A stretch of DNA of 47,895 nt from Mastigamoeba balamuthi (lineage: Eukaryota > Evosea > Mastigamoebida > Mastigamoebidae), in the NCBI GenBank assembly GCA_902651635.1, contig CACRSC010000057.1, forward strand, positions 75,120 to 123,014, written 5' to 3'. This document shows, piece after piece, positions 9,533 through 21,074 of the stretch (positions are counted from its first letter, which is position 1; every line of letters starts with the position of its first letter). The position numbers were made by a program, and so were the translations under genes. Under the pieces are notes generated by a model. It was not told where the DNA came from and did no database searches. It worked only from the letters and a program-made list of their open reading frames with translations.

Positions 9533-10943
9533 ATGTCGCGCATTCCCCAGGACCTGCAGGCCAAGTGGGAGGAGATCGGCCGCAAGTGCTACGCGGCGCA
9601 GTCCAAGTGGTGCGCTGCCGCTGCTGCCCCTGAAACCCGCTGCCCCTCTTTTTTTTCACCTTTTTTCCCGACTCGCGAACTCACGCGGCGGGTCCGCGTC
9701 TCGGCGCAGGGTGCTCAACGGCTTCTGGGACCAGCTCCAGGGCGAGGCCGAGAACGTCTGGCTGTGCGATCGCGCGCGGGGGGCGAGTGCGGGTGGGTGC
9801 TGACCCCTCTGCCTGTGGTGGCTGCGCAGGTGGGCCCAGGTCTTCGCGAGCTTCGACGAGAACAAGGCCAACGGCCACGACCTCGGTACCCACCCTCTTC
9901 CCCATGCTGCATCCCCGCCTCCTCCTCCTCCTCCTCGCGCAGCTCACTCGGCGTCTTCCCCTCCCCTGCAGACGAGTTCTGGTCGCACAAGTTCCTCGAG
10001 GTCCGCACAGCACCACAAAAACCGAAATTTGCGAGATTCGCTCTCCCCCCGTGCTGACGTGTCGGACGGCAGTCGCTGGGGCAGTCGATGACGGTGATCG
10101 AGATGCGGGAGAAGTTCCGGCAGATCGACGCGGACTTCAACAAGCGGATCAGCATGATCGAGTGGCTGATCTTCCGCTTCAACCTCAAGATTGTCGACGT
10201 GATCAACGCGCCCCAGGGCGGCGACCCCGCAGAGATCCTCAAGGCCCAGGCCATGGTCGACAGCGCCCAGGCCAGCGTCGACGCCGCCACCAAGGCCAGC
10301 GAGGCCGCCTGGTTCGCGGACCAGGAGAACAAGAAGGCCCTCGAGGAGCTCCACAAGCAGGAGAAGGCCTTCGAGGTACCGCGCAAGCCCCGCTCCCGGT
10401 TTTTCCCGGCCCTTAGTGCCTAATTTTCCGGCACCAGCGCCCCAAATCAATTGATTTGCGTTTTCTTCGCGTTTGACGGCCTGTCCGTCCCTGTGGCCCC
10501 CCATTGTTCTATGACACAAGATGGTTGCTCAAGCTGGTTTTTGCCTGTTAGCCTCACTTCCCCCTGCACGGGTGCCCTGGGACAATTGATTCACGGAAAA
10601 CGCGGCACAGGACAGGAAGAGCGAGCTGGAGCGGGCCAAGGCGGACCAGTCGGCGGGCGTGGTGCGCAGGAACAAGGCGGCGAACGAGCTGGAGCAGATG
10701 CTGGCCGAGGACCCGCTGCCGCTGCGCAAGGCCAAGATCAACCAGGCGGCCACCGTCAAGAAGAGCGAGAAGGCCAACCTGGCGGCGCAGGAGGCGCTCA
10801 AGGAGGCCGAGCGCAAGCTGCAGGAGGCCATGGAGTTCCTCGACAAGGCCAAGCGGAGCGGCGGCGTGGCCCAGGGCGACGTCTGGTGGATGCAGCGCGA
10901 GATCACCGAGAAGAAGAAGTACCTCCCCGCCAAGCGCCAGTAG
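9533..10943 (+). CDS. 34 kDa-type calcium-regulated actin-bundling protein
   Basis: Six exons (9533-9609, 9710-9763, 9830-9885, 9972-10000, 10073-10375, 10611-10943) encode 283 residues, close to the 295 of the Dictyostelium homologue. Family hallmarks are VLNGFWDQLQGEAENVW near the N-terminus, REKFRQIDADFNKRISMIEW in the middle and GDVWWMQREITEKKK near the C-terminus. DADFNKRISMIE is a good EF-hand loop (D1, D3, N5, S9, E12); FDENKANGHDLDEFW before it is a weaker second one. The C-terminal half is a long charged helix. In slime moulds this protein crosslinks actin filaments in cell-cell contacts and pseudopods, and calcium inhibits bundling. An in-frame ATG at 9497 would add 12 residues; I chose 9533 because MSRIPQDLQAKW starts compact. 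The fifth intron has AATCAATTGATT at 10445-10456 and CAATTGATT at 10583-10591. Confidence 0.88.
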
Positions 10944-11239
10944 GGCGCCCTGGCGCAGGCGCCCCCTGAGCCGCCCAGTCCCCAGTCCCAGGATCCTCAA
11001 TTCCAGAAGCTCTGTTGTTTGCCCGTGACTGCGTCATCTTCGTTGTGCCCTTGTGGCGGTTTTGTGGTATCCAGAAGAGAGGCGCAGGCTCTGCCCTGCC
11101 GCAACACCTGTCGACTGCCCACTGTGGCATCGAGGGAATAGTGTGTTCTCTTGTGGTGCCTATCCACGCATGATGTCTTTAAGATCCGTCTCAGGAAAGG
11201 CGGCAGGGCAGGAAGCCCAGCAAAAAGAAAAAAGATTTC
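10944..11239. other. Intergenic, 3' flank of the actin-bundling gene
   Basis: About 300 bases with no recognisable gene. It presumably holds the 3' untranslated region of the gene on the left. Confidence 0.4.
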
Positions 11240-11322
11240 GACAGCTGCAGGATTTGAACCTACGCCTCCGTTGGGAGAATTGATTTCGAGTCAATCGCCT
11301 TAGACCGCTCGGCCAAGCTGTC
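11240..11322 (-). tRNA. tRNA-Ser (anticodon CGA)
   Basis: The minus strand folds as an 83-nt class II tRNA. The acceptor arm is GACAGCT pairing with AGCTGTC. The D arm contains GCCGAGCGGTCTAAGGC. The anticodon stem is ATTGA/TCAAT with loop CTCGAAA, giving anticodon CGA. A long variable arm (CTCC...GGAG) and the T arm with GGTTCAAATCC follow. The long variable arm and anticodon both say serine (codon UCG). There is no intron and no encoded CCA, as expected for a eukaryotic nuclear tRNA. Confidence 0.95.
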
Positions 11323-11735
11323 ATTTACATGAAACAAAGATCAGAGCTTAGAATGTCAGTGAGCGTTGACCTCCTTCTACTTGAAAAGTTGATACGCCTG
11401 AGCCCGTCCTCGTCGCCGAACCTCTGGAGCGCATCATGATGGAGAAGAGGTCCAGGTCGTACTTCTTAGTCATCGATGCAGTCCTCGGTGCTCGGGCGGT
11501 TCTTTGTACTTGAGCGGGTAACACACTCACGTAGCCAAAAGCGTTGTCTTAAGACCGAGGCACGTCCGTGCTCCGGGGCAAAGGTCGTTCATCCAAGGGA
11601 CCCAAATGACGGATGCACCTCTGCACGGCTGGCTTGAGATGGGCAGACTGTGCAAGGCCGTTGGTGTCGACGTTGCTACTATTGCAACATCACTAGGTGG
11701 TCTGTGTTGGTGTTGCTGTTGCTCTCGGCTCGTTC
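11323..11735. other. Intergenic between tRNA-Ser and cysteine-rich gene
   Basis: About 410 bases of mixed composition. The right part should be the 3' untranslated region of the minus-strand cysteine-rich gene. No other gene or repeat was recognised. Confidence 0.4.
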
Positions 11736-14700
11736 CTAAACGAGCAGGTGGGCAACGAGTGCTGTGCAGAGGGCGGCGCCAGCAGCGGCGGGGGCGAGGG
11801 CGCTGGCGGCCGAGGCGGCGGTGCCGTCGTCGTCGGAGGAGCGCACGACGATCCTCGAGAGGTTGACGATCGTGGGCGTGCGCTTGTAGTCGATGTACTG
11901 CCCGCTGGGCGTCTTGTACAGGTCGCTCTCGGGGTCCACGACCTTCGAGAAGATGTCGACGGCCACCTGCTGCGGCGTCTGGTCCGTCTGACCGTTGTCG
12001 TGCACGACGACGCTCACCAGCGCGCCGCCGTCGCCGTTGTCCACCACGGTGACCACCGACAGCGTGCTCGGGTCCACCCCGACGACGCTTGCCAGGTCTC
12101 CCGTGAGGTTCCCGCTGCGCGGGTCCGTCATGTTGGGCTTCACTCCAATCGTGATCACCACGTCCTCTGAAATGCGAGGTTTTAGCGCCCAAATCAATTA
12201 AATACCGCCCCAATAGACAAAAAAAGGCGGTGCGGGAAGCGTACGGGCTACGCAGGTGCCCTCGCTGGTGCTGGTGCTGCCAGGGGCGCAGAAGCACTGG
12301 CTGCAGAAGCGGGCAGCCGAGACGCACTCGCAGCGGACGCAGGCGTTGTTGCGGATGCCAAAGCCAGTGCCGCACGCCGTGCAGAGGCCCGTCTGCGCGC
12401 TGCAGTTGGCGCAGTGGTCGCCCAGAGCGCACTGGGCGCAGGCGCCCCCGCCGTCCGAGTGCGTGGTAGAGGTGCAGGGGCTGCAGAGGCCCGTGTGATT
12501 GTCGAGGCCGAAGCCCTGCGAGCAGCGCGTGCACGTTCCCGAGGCCCCGCACGCGAGGCACTGCGACTGCAGCGAGCAGTCTATGAAAGCACCGCACGAG
12601 CGCACAATGAGATAGGGGCACAGGCGAAGGGAGGGAGGGGAGGAGGGCAGAGGGGGCGCACTGGTGCAGACAAGTCCGTAGGAGAACTGCCGGGCGGGGC
12701 AGGGCGAGCAGAGGGCGCCGCCCTTGGCCAGTTCGTTCATGGGGTCGCAGAGCGAGCACCTGCCCGTCGTTGCGTCGTATGCCGCACAGCTCTCAATCAC
12801 CGGGTGATCTGCGAGCGTGTGCGCCAGAATGTGTGAGACTTTATCTTAAAGGCAGAGAGCTAACAGGCAGACTTGAAAAAAACGAAGTCAAACAGAAAGG
12901 GAGAACAGAGAAGGAGAGCAGAAAACAAGGAGGGGGATGGCAGGTCACCTTGGCACGTGAGGCCATCAGGAGAGAACGACATGGGGCCGCAGTGCACGCA
13001 GCTGCCCGAGTCGCTGAGCCCATAGGCGGGCTGGCACTTCGTGCACTTGCCGCTCGTCGCGCTGCACGCCGTGCAGTTGTCCCCCGCGCACCTCGCGCAC
13101 CGCGTCGCGTTTCCCGCAGACCACGTCATCGCCCCGCACGGCGCGCACGAGCCGCCGGCCCCGCTGCGCTCGTAGCCCGCGGCGCAGGCCGTGCAGGCGC
13201 CCGTGTCGGCTGCGCACGCGCTGCAGCCCTCGGGCATCGCGCACTTGACGCAGGCGCCGCCCTCGGAGCGCGTGCCCGGCCCGCAGGGCTCGCACCTGCC
13301 CAGCACCGGCATGAACCCCGCGGCGCACGCCGTGCAGCGCCCCGTCTCGGCGTCGCAGGCGCCGCAGAGCGCGCGGTCCTCCGGGCACGCGGCGCACGCG
13401 AGGCCGCCGGCGCTGTACGTCCCGTTGGCGCAGGGCGAGCACAGGCCCGCCGCCGAGAGCTGCTGGCCTGCGGAGCAGCGCGCGCAGGTGCCGTTGGCGG
13501 CGTCGCACGCAGCGCAGCCGGCGGTGCAGGGGCTGCAGGGCCCCACGCCGCCGCTGTGCGAGAGCTCCGCGCACGGCGAGCACTGGCCCGCGACGAGGCC
13601 GTAGCCCGGCGCGCAGCGGTCGCAGACGCCCGTCCGCGCGTCGCAGTGCCTGCAGTTCTGCGAGACCTGGCAGCCTGTGCTGGAGAGGTCAGGGGCGTCT
13701 GGGGGAGTTCAGTGCGCGCACGCTGGCAGGCGGTCGCGTTGCGGCTCCACGACATGGCGCCGCAGGGGCTGCACGTGCGGAGGTCCGGCATCAGCTCGTA
13801 GCCGTCGCTGCACGCCGCGCAGCGCCCCGTGGCCGTGTCGCACAGCTGGCAGTTGCTCACGTTGCACTCTGCGCGGTCCCCTCTGTGAGCCACAGCGACC
13901 AGCTCGGGGGGAGCGGGGAAGCGCGTGTGCAACGCACGCTGGCAGACGGCATTGCCGCCGGCGCTGAAGGTGTTGGGCGGGCACGGCGTGCAGCCCGTGC
14001 CGGTGAAGCCGTACGAGGCCGCGCAGCCGCTGCAGGCGCCGGTGGCCGCGTCGCAGCTGTCGCAGCCCGCGGGCAGGTCGCACGCGGTGCACTCGGCGCC
14101 GCCCGTGGTGCTGTACTGCCTCGCGGGGCACCTGTGGCACGTCTCGAGCGCGTAGTAGCCGCTGCGGCACTGCGAGCACCTGCCCGTGCTCTCGTTGCAC
14201 ACGACGCACGTGGCCTCGCAGCCTGCAGAGGTCCGGAGTCAGCGGACACGAGGCTCGCAGGGCTGCGCACCGTGGAGGCAGGGCCCTGTGCCCGCGCTGA
14301 ACCAGCCGTCCAGGCACTGCGTGCAGCTGTGCGTCGCCGAGTCGTAGCCGTAGTTGAGGGCGCACGCAGCGCAGGCGCCCGTCACGGGGTCGTAGGCGAC
14401 GCAGTTGGACTCCGGCGTGACGGCGCTGCACGCGGCGGCGCCGCTGGCGGGCTTGTAGTGCCCGGCGGCGCACGGCGAGCACGCGCCCGCGACGAGCTCG
14501 TACCCCGCAGCGCAGCTCGAGCACTTGCCGTCGGTGCTGCTGCACGCGTCGCACGGCGCCGTCGTCTTGCACGCTGCGCGGGCGCTGTGAGCTCGGGGGG
14601 GGGGGAGTGCGGGAGCGGCAGCGATGGCGCACGTGCGCAGAGGGAGCCGGAGCTCCACCACTTGGCGGGGCACAGCGAGCACCCGGTGCCCTGGACGCCG

Positions 14701-16482
14701 CTGCCCGGCGTGCAGGCGGTGCAGACGTCGGCCTCGCGGCTGCAGTCGGTGCAGAGCGGGCCCAGCGAGCAGCGCACGCACGTGCTGTTGTCGAGGCTGT
14801 AGTACTGGCTGGGGCACAGCGTGCACTGCCCGTCGGCCAGCCCGTAGCCCGGGGCGCAGCGCGTGCAGGCGCCAGTGGCAGTGCTGTACGACGAGCAGTG
14901 GGCGACGGGGGCGACGGCCTGGCACGCCGCTGCTCCGCTGCTCCACGTGTTGGACCCGCAGGCGGCGCAGGTGCTGGCGTTGAGTCCCCATCCTGGCTGG
15001 CACTGCGTGCAGGAGCCCGTGCGCGCGTCACACTTGGTGCAGCTGGCCTGCACGGGGCAGTCTGCAGTCGCGGTCTCGGTGAGAACAGAGTGAAAAGCCA
15101 AGTGGAATGAAAAAAACTAAGTGCAATCTGAAAACCAAGTGCGAAAAAAAAACGCAAGTCCAAATGCTGACCGCTGCAGAGGGCACTGCCGCCGAGGCTG
15201 AATGTCTTGGCAGGACACGCAGAGCAGCTCGACGTGGCGCTGTCGAACTGGTAGCCGGGCTGGCACCCCGTGCATGAGCCGGTCGCTGGGTTGCAGGCGG
15301 CGCACGAGGCCGGCACGGGGCACGCTGCACGCAGGGCTGCGTGAGACACACAGCAAGAAGGGGGAGCTGGCGAGAGGGAGAGAGTGGTGTGCGCACTCTG
15401 GCAGGCAGCGGTGCCGGAGCTGTACATCAAGGCGGGGCACGCGGCGCACGTGTAGCCGCTGGGCTGCTGGCCCGCGGGGCACGTCGTGCAGCGCCCCGTG
15501 GCCACGTCGCACGTGGAGCAGTTAGAGCACGCTGTGCCGCAGGGGCGTCAGGGCGGCGTCAGTGCACCGTGGCAGCGCAGCAGGGGGAGGAGGGGGGGCC
15601 GCACAGATGCAGACGGAGGTGCCGCCGAGGTTGTACGTGGTGCCCGCGGTGCACTGCGTGCACGTGTTGCCGTTCCACCCGTAGCCCGCGGCGCACGCCG
15701 TGCACGTGTTGGGCAGGGGGCCGCACGCCCTGCAGGCGGCGCTGGTGCAGTCTAGGTGCGCGGGAGCACAGGGCGCCAGCGGCAGCAGCGGCAGCGGAGA
15801 GCAGCGTTAGGGCCAGGAGGCCGCAAACCCCAACAGAGGGAACTTGTGAGAGGGCGTCGCACCGGTGCATTGGGCGTCTATGCCGCCAGTCGAGGCCGTG
15901 TTGGCGGGGCAGCTCTCGCAGGCGGTGGCGGTGGCCCGCTGGCCCGGGTCGCAGGCTGCGCGTGCGCCGTGGTGAGCGCTGCGGGTGCCGCTGCTGCGAC
16001 AGCGGAGAGAGAGAGGCAGAGCAGAGCGCACAGGAGCACGAGGGCACTCCGCCGATGAACCCGATGTAGCCGCACTTGCCGCGGGACTTGCACCCGATGC
16101 ACGCGTTGTTTTTGCACGTGGCGCTCAGGTCGCCGCAGCCTGCCGCAGCCGCAGTGAGCGACAGAGAGAGAGGAGAGAGAGAGAGAGAGAGGCGTGGAAG
16201 TGTGGCGCACTGTCTTGGAGCTTCTCGTAGCGGAGCTTGCCGGTGCTGATGGAGCCGCAGACGATCTGGTACTGCGCCAGCACGTCGTTGTTGAACTGGA
16301 CGCCGGTGAACTTGCAGACGCCCTCGGTGCCCGCGAGGGTGCAGGGCACAGTGTGCACCGCAGAGCCCCAGTCGCCGCCCAGGTTCGGGGTGGCCTCGAT
16401 GATCGCATAGCAGCTCGACACAGCCGACCCGCTCACCTGCCCGCCAGTCGCTCTCAGGACACGGCCCCTACGGCAGAGGACC

Positions 16483-16516
<34 letters not shown>

Positions 16517-17157
16517 TGTGTGCGTGGGAGCTGCACTGTAGGGCGTCGAACAGAGAAATCACACAAAAGTGGCCAACAACCACTGGCAGTGCAGAGTGCC
16601 GTTGCTCGGTAGCGCAATGGGCGGGAGGACGAGGAAAACAAAGGGGGGTCGAGAAATAACAAGCAAAGACAAGTGGGCTCTTCCAAATGCCGAGAAGAGC
16701 CCGCGAAAAAGGTGCTCGGCGGTAAGCGCGATCGAAAAGGGGGAGGGGGCTCCGCCGGCTCCCGCTCCCGGGGTCAGGTTGCAATGGAAAACAGGCGGGA
16801 GCACCCAAACCGAAAGAAGTGGGCGCCCCCAATCTCCTGCCGGGCTGTGTGGGCGCCCGCAGGCGCGCAGGCGTCTGGGGGGCTGCAAGCGCATTTGGAA
16901 AAGTGCAGGAAAAGTGCGCCTGCTGGTGCTACGGGGGTTGCGGGGATCGAGGTGCACTGCTGCGCTGTGGGGTGGGGAGGGGTCCCGCGTACGGTGAAGA
17001 GCACGTCGCGATCGGGGATGTCTTTCGACACGAAGACCTCTCCGCCCAGCCGCGGAGACGTCACCGTTATGGTGCCCGACGCGCTCGCCGTGCCCGCCAC
17101 CGCTGCCAGCACTGCGACCAGCAGTGCCGCAGCCCTCTGTCTCTGAACCCTCTGCAT
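11736..17157 (-). CDS. Cysteine-rich multi-module surface protein, GPI-type
   Basis: Fifteen exons on the minus strand: 17157-16993, 16436-16211, 16139-16032, 15955-15863, 15751-15605, 15531-15397, 15324-15172, 15061-14633, 14573-14271, 14222-13938, 13868-13722, 13674-12949, 12808-12662, 12580-12245, 12166-11736. Together they encode 1,276 residues. A signal peptide (AAALLVAVLAAVAGTASA) opens the protein. A beta-rich ectodomain follows (residues about 20-130), then roughly 18-20 modules of 45-50 residues with the pattern C..C....G.C..C..GY.....C..C....YS.G...C. These resemble furin-like, GCC2/GCC3 ephrin-receptor or TNF-receptor type repeats and also the surface proteins of parasitic protists. 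The last exon is a beta-sandwich-like domain with a C-terminal tail SSDDDGTAAS plus a hydrophobic stretch and no cytoplasmic end, typical of GPI attachment. Introns 2-14 are all phase 1. Ligand and role are unknown. Confidence 0.85.
12167..12244 (-). other. Intron 14 with AATCAATTAAAT element
   Basis: A 78-nt intron with donor GTACGC. AATCAATTAAAT at 12192-12203 lies about 24 nt before the acceptor on the minus strand, flanked by GCGCCC. It is the same motif class as in the vWA and actin-bundling introns. Confidence 0.5.
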
Positions 17158-17668
17158 CGCTGACCTCCTCGTCTCGCGCTGTATAGAATGCGAACTTGTC
17201 CCGCTGTGCCTCCCTTGCGGTTTATGCGCCAGGTGCAACAGCAGGCGGGAGGGTGTGGGGTTGCAGAAAGCTTTTCTCTGAGTGTGTGCTGACGTGGGGG
17301 GGCCGACGAAAAAGCCTCTGGTGCCCCCTGTCTGCGGCGCTTTCGCGGGCGCGTTTCTCGGTTCTCCACCTTTTCTCGGAAATCACGAGTGCACAAAAAG
17401 GAGCCTCGCGTCTTGGCGTGACCCTCCCGCGCCCGCCCTCAGACCCAGCCCATCGCCCTGGCGCGGGTTCGCTCCGTCCGGGGCCTGTGCCGATTGGTAT
17501 CCCAGGCGCCCGGAGAACAGAGGCCGCGAGCGGCGAGGAACAACAACAAAAGCGGGAAAAGCAACAAAGAGGGCAGCGCGCGAGTCACCGATTGTCTCAA
17601 GTGCGATGCCCCACTTCTGTTCAGCTGCTGCATTCGGGCCCTCTTCCCCCCCCGCGATCGCCGCGGCC
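17158..17668. other. Intergenic between alkaline phosphatase and cysteine-rich gene
   Basis: A 511-bp spacer between two minus-strand genes. It should hold the promoter of the cysteine-rich gene and the 3' end of the phosphatase transcript. No gene, RNA or strong repeat was recognised. Confidence 0.4.
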
Positions 17669-19763
17669 TCAGTTGCTGTAGATGCCGTGGTACTCGTCCC
17701 GCAGCCTCGCCGCCTCCCTCGTCGCCGCCGACGCCTGCGCCGCTGCCGTCCAGTTGCGCGCCCTGGCGGCCTCTGTCGCCTTCGCGAGGTCCAGCTTGGC
17801 GACCCTCGCGATCCACGCCCCCACGTCGATGTTGGCCACCGACACGCCCACGTACTCGTCGTCGCCCTCGTCGTCGTCGTCGTCGCCGCCCGTCTTGCCT
17901 GCGACGAGCGTGTACGCGGGGACGTCGATGGCCGAGTGGCCATTCGTCGCCCAGCTGACCCCCGCCCGCGCGCTCGCCGCAGCCGCCAGCACCCGCGCCG
18001 CGGCCCCCGTGTCGTTGGTCGCCCGCGCGAGCGCCAGCTCCTCGGCGGTGACGTCTGCGCCGAGCCACGCGCGCACGTCGTCGTCGCCTGCGGAGCCCAG
18101 CAGCAGCGCGGCCGCAGCGGCCGACGCCGACGCGCGGGCCCGGCCGACGACGGCGACGTCGAGCGGCGCCTGCGAGGGCGTCGCCAGCGCGAGGCCGCCC
18201 GTGTCGTGGTCGGCCGTGACGACGAGCAGCGTCCTGCGCGAGGCGTCGGCCTGCGCGTGCTCGGCGACGGCGTCGACCGTCTCGAAGAACTCCGCAATCT
18301 CCCTGGCCGCCGCCCCCGCGTCGTTCGCGTGCTCGGCCGAGTCTGCGCGCCCGTCCCGAGCCTCAGCGACACTGGGGGAGGCTGGGGAGGGCTGGGGGCA
18401 CCGATGCTGGAGCTCTCGATGAGCAGGAAGTACGGGGGCGGCAGGAGGGCGAGCGCGGCCTTGACCATCGCGAGGAGCGACGGGCGCGGCTCGCGGACGG
18501 TCCCCGTGACGTTGGCCGCGTCGATGGCCAGCGGCATCGCGTCGTTGGCCAGCGGGGCGAGCAGCGGCAGCGCCTGGGTGCCGAGGGCGACGGCGTCGTC
18601 GAGCTCGCGGGCCGTCAGGGCGACTTTGTAGCCGAGCTCGCGGGCGCGCTGCAGCTGCGGCTCAAAGTACGTGCGGCCGCCGCCGATGAGCACGTCGACG
18701 CGCTGCTCGAGCTGCTGCGAGGCGATGAGGAGCTGGTCCGTGCGCTGGGCCACGTGGGCCGTGAAGGCCGCGGGCGTGGCGTCGGTGATCGACTTGGTGA
18801 CGACGACGCCGGCGCTGTAGCCCTGCAGGCGCGCGGCCTCGAGCAGCGTGCCGCAGGGCACGCCGCTGGGGTCGACCCCGATGGCCCCGTTGTACGTCCG
18901 CAGCGCGCACGCGTACGCTGTCGCCCCGGCCGCGCTGTCGGTTATCTGGCCGCTCTGGCTCCTGCGCACGCACACGCAAATATGAAAACAACGGACATAA
19001 GCCGACAGCGGCCCCAGCGGCACCAGCGACCACTCGCATGAGTTGCGCAACACGGGGGAGAGGGCCGTGCCAGGGGGTCCGCGTTCGGACGTGCCGGAAA
19101 TCGCGAGGCAATGTACCGGAATTATACAGAAAAAAGGAGCCGAAAACGGAACGGGACAAAATCAAACGAGTGACGTGTGCGGAGGGAAAAGGAGAGGCAA
19201 AGGGCGGAGGGGGTGCGCTGCGGATGGAGTTCGGAAATGCCCCGAGGAAAGGCGCGGAATTGCCCTTTGTGGGGCAGCGGGAGATCAGGAGGGGCAGAGC
19301 CGCTGCGGGCGCACCGCGTGCTGACGGCGCTCAGGCGGAACCCGCGCCTGGCGAAGCGCTCGACGGGGTTGGGGAGGCCCTGGAGGGCCGCGAGGGACCT
19401 CGCGAGGCACGTGCCCGCGGGCCCCAGCCCGTCGCCGATGAGCACGACGACGTTGGGCCTGCGGTCGCTCTCCGCGTTGCTGGCGGGGCGCGTGCCCCAC
19501 CACGCTGCCGGGGTGCTTTCGGTTTCCGTTGCCCGGGGTCCCCTGGAGGCCCTGGGGGCGGGGGGAGGCTGCGCACTGGCGAGGACGGCTGTCAGGACGA
19601 CGGCGACGGCGACGCTGAGGGCGATCGACACAAATGTCGCTGTGCGGTTCCAGCGGGGGCCCGAGGCTGCCGCACGGACGCCCGGGGAGGCGGTGCCGCC
19701 CCTGAGGGGCTGCTGCTGCTGCTGCTCGACGTCGAGGGCGTCGTGCTGGGTTGGGCTCAGCAT
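17669..19763 (-). CDS. Alkaline phosphatase, type II membrane protein
   Basis: Exons 19763-19315, 18961-18402 and 18342-17669 encode 560 residues. The N-terminus has a polyglutamine run and then one membrane helix (TATFVSIALSVAVAVVLTAV), so the catalytic domain probably faces outside or a lumen. Active-site blocks are in order. RRPNVVVLIGDGLG carries the first metal Asp. ITDSAAGATAYAC carries the nucleophile Ser, followed by TYNGAIGVD. IDSAEHANDA, created by the phase-1 splice G|ACTCG, carries a zinc Asp and His. LLVVTADHDTGG carries the Asp-His metal pair, and NGHSAIDVPAY the last metal His. The enzyme hydrolyses phosphate monoesters. An acidic DDDDDEGDDE loop near the C-terminus is extra. 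All key metal ligands that I can align are kept, so it should be active. Confidence 0.9.
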
Positions 19764-20273
19764 ATCTGCGGCCTCTGCGGGTTCTCTGTTGCCGGAAGCG
19801 GGCAGATGGTGCCGATAACTGTTATGAAAAAAGGGAGGAGATTTCCCTATCTCCTCTTTCGCTATCTCGGTCTCGGGCTATTTTATTCGCTCTGATTTTC
19901 ATTTGGAGTGCAAGAGCATCTGCGTGCGTGTGTGTTGGGTCATATTCCCCCGACAGCTTTTACTTGCTTTCTTAATGCTATTGAAAATGTGAACCTGACT
20001 TATGTGCATGTACTGGAAATTGTAAGAGCTCGGCGATTCACTAGGCACAGAGGCATAAACCTGTATGGCTTATTCTGCTCCTCACGATTCGCATTTTCAT
20101 TGGTCTGACAAGTGATTTTTGGGGTAATTGATTTGGGTACTCACAACTTGTTATACAACTGATCATTCATAGCTATACCCATCATCACAGCCCACATCGT
20201 AAACTTCAAATAAGACTACCAGTGTTGGCTACTGGTGCATGTGTCTGTCTGCTCTCATCGGCTCGTGTGCCCC
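19764..20273. other. AT-rich intergenic, phosphatase promoter side
   Basis: A 510-bp segment, AT-rich between about 19830 and 20230, between the GNAT gene end and the phosphatase start. A TAATTGATTTGGG element sits near 20133. No coding sequence was recognised. Confidence 0.4.
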
Positions 20274-21074
20274 TCAGGGCGCCGTCCCGTCCAGAGACCG
20301 CGGCGGCTGCGGCGGTACGACTGCGGTGGCCGCGGGAGCGCGAGCAGCGTAGGACTCAGCAAAGCACTCGAGGTACTCCTCGTCGTAGTACGCTCCTCCC
20401 ACGTAGTGCGACTCGTGGCGCAGCCCGAACGTCGCGAACCCGCAGGCCCTGAGGCTCGCCAGCGACGCGCGGTTCTCGACCACCGCGGTGGCCAGCAGCG
20501 AGTGAGCCCCCGCGGCGAAGCTCAGCGCGCAGAGGGCAGAGACCATCTCGGTGCCCAGGCCGAGTCCGCGGTAGCGCGCGTCGCCCACCAGGAACGAGAT
20601 CTCGGCAGAGCGCGAGCTGCTGTCCCACTCGTAGACGCTGCCGCACCCCACGAGCTCCCCTGTGCCCGCGTCCTCGAACACCAGCGACAGCGCGTCCTCC
20701 CGCTCTGCCCGACCAGCACGGTTAGCTAACACTCGCCGCCCGCCAATTTTGGGTACAGTTTCGGTATGCTGTCCTGGTCAATTGATTCGGGGCGCATTGC
20801 GCTTAATATTAATATTCGGGGGCGGCGCACCGGGGGAGAAGAGGGACTCGATGTCGGCGCGGGAGTAGGTGGCGTCGGGGAAGGACATCCAGCGGACGAC
20901 GAGGGGGTCGTTGAGCCACGTCATCAGGCGGTCTGCGTGCGACGGGCGGCCCTGCACGTCGGCGACGACACCGCGCATGCGCTCTGTCCGCACGGCTGTG
21001 GCCCCCGCCGCCCAGCTCCTGATCCCCGCACCCGGGGCTGCTGGCTCTGCTGCCGTGCCCGCGTGTCCGCTCAT
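20274..21074 (-). CDS. GNAT-family N-acetyltransferase (RimJ/RimL-like)
   Basis: Exons 21074-20831 and 20704-20274, joined in phase 1 through a GTGCGC donor, encode 224 residues. The N-terminal half contains ADRLMTWLNDPLVVRWMSFPD, like the start of Rim-type acetyltransferases. The second exon has strands GELVGCGSVYEW and AEISFLVGD, then the acetyl-CoA loop RYRGLGLGTEMVSALC (the R/Q-x-x-G-x-G/A motif), and a final ENRASLASLRACGF motif. GNAT enzymes of this type acetylate protein N-termini or small molecules; the substrate is not visible. The start is uncertain: ATG 21074 gives an extra low-complexity 32 residues before MRGVVADVQ. The intron holds TCAATTGATT at 20778-20787. Confidence 0.8.

Noticed and set aside
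11271-11300. AATTGATTTCGAGTCAAT resembles the intron palindrome
   Set aside because: It is the anticodon arm of tRNA-Ser (minus strand), fully explained by the tRNA fold.
13709-15505. 598-codon minus frame within the cysteine-rich gene taken as one exon
   Set aside because: It reads through introns and switches out of the cysteine-module frame; the phase-1 exon set explains the modules far better.
16480-16516. GA-repeat and CT-repeat tracts as possible regulatory sites
   Set aside because: They lie in introns or next to acceptors and look like simple microsatellites or pyrimidine tracts.
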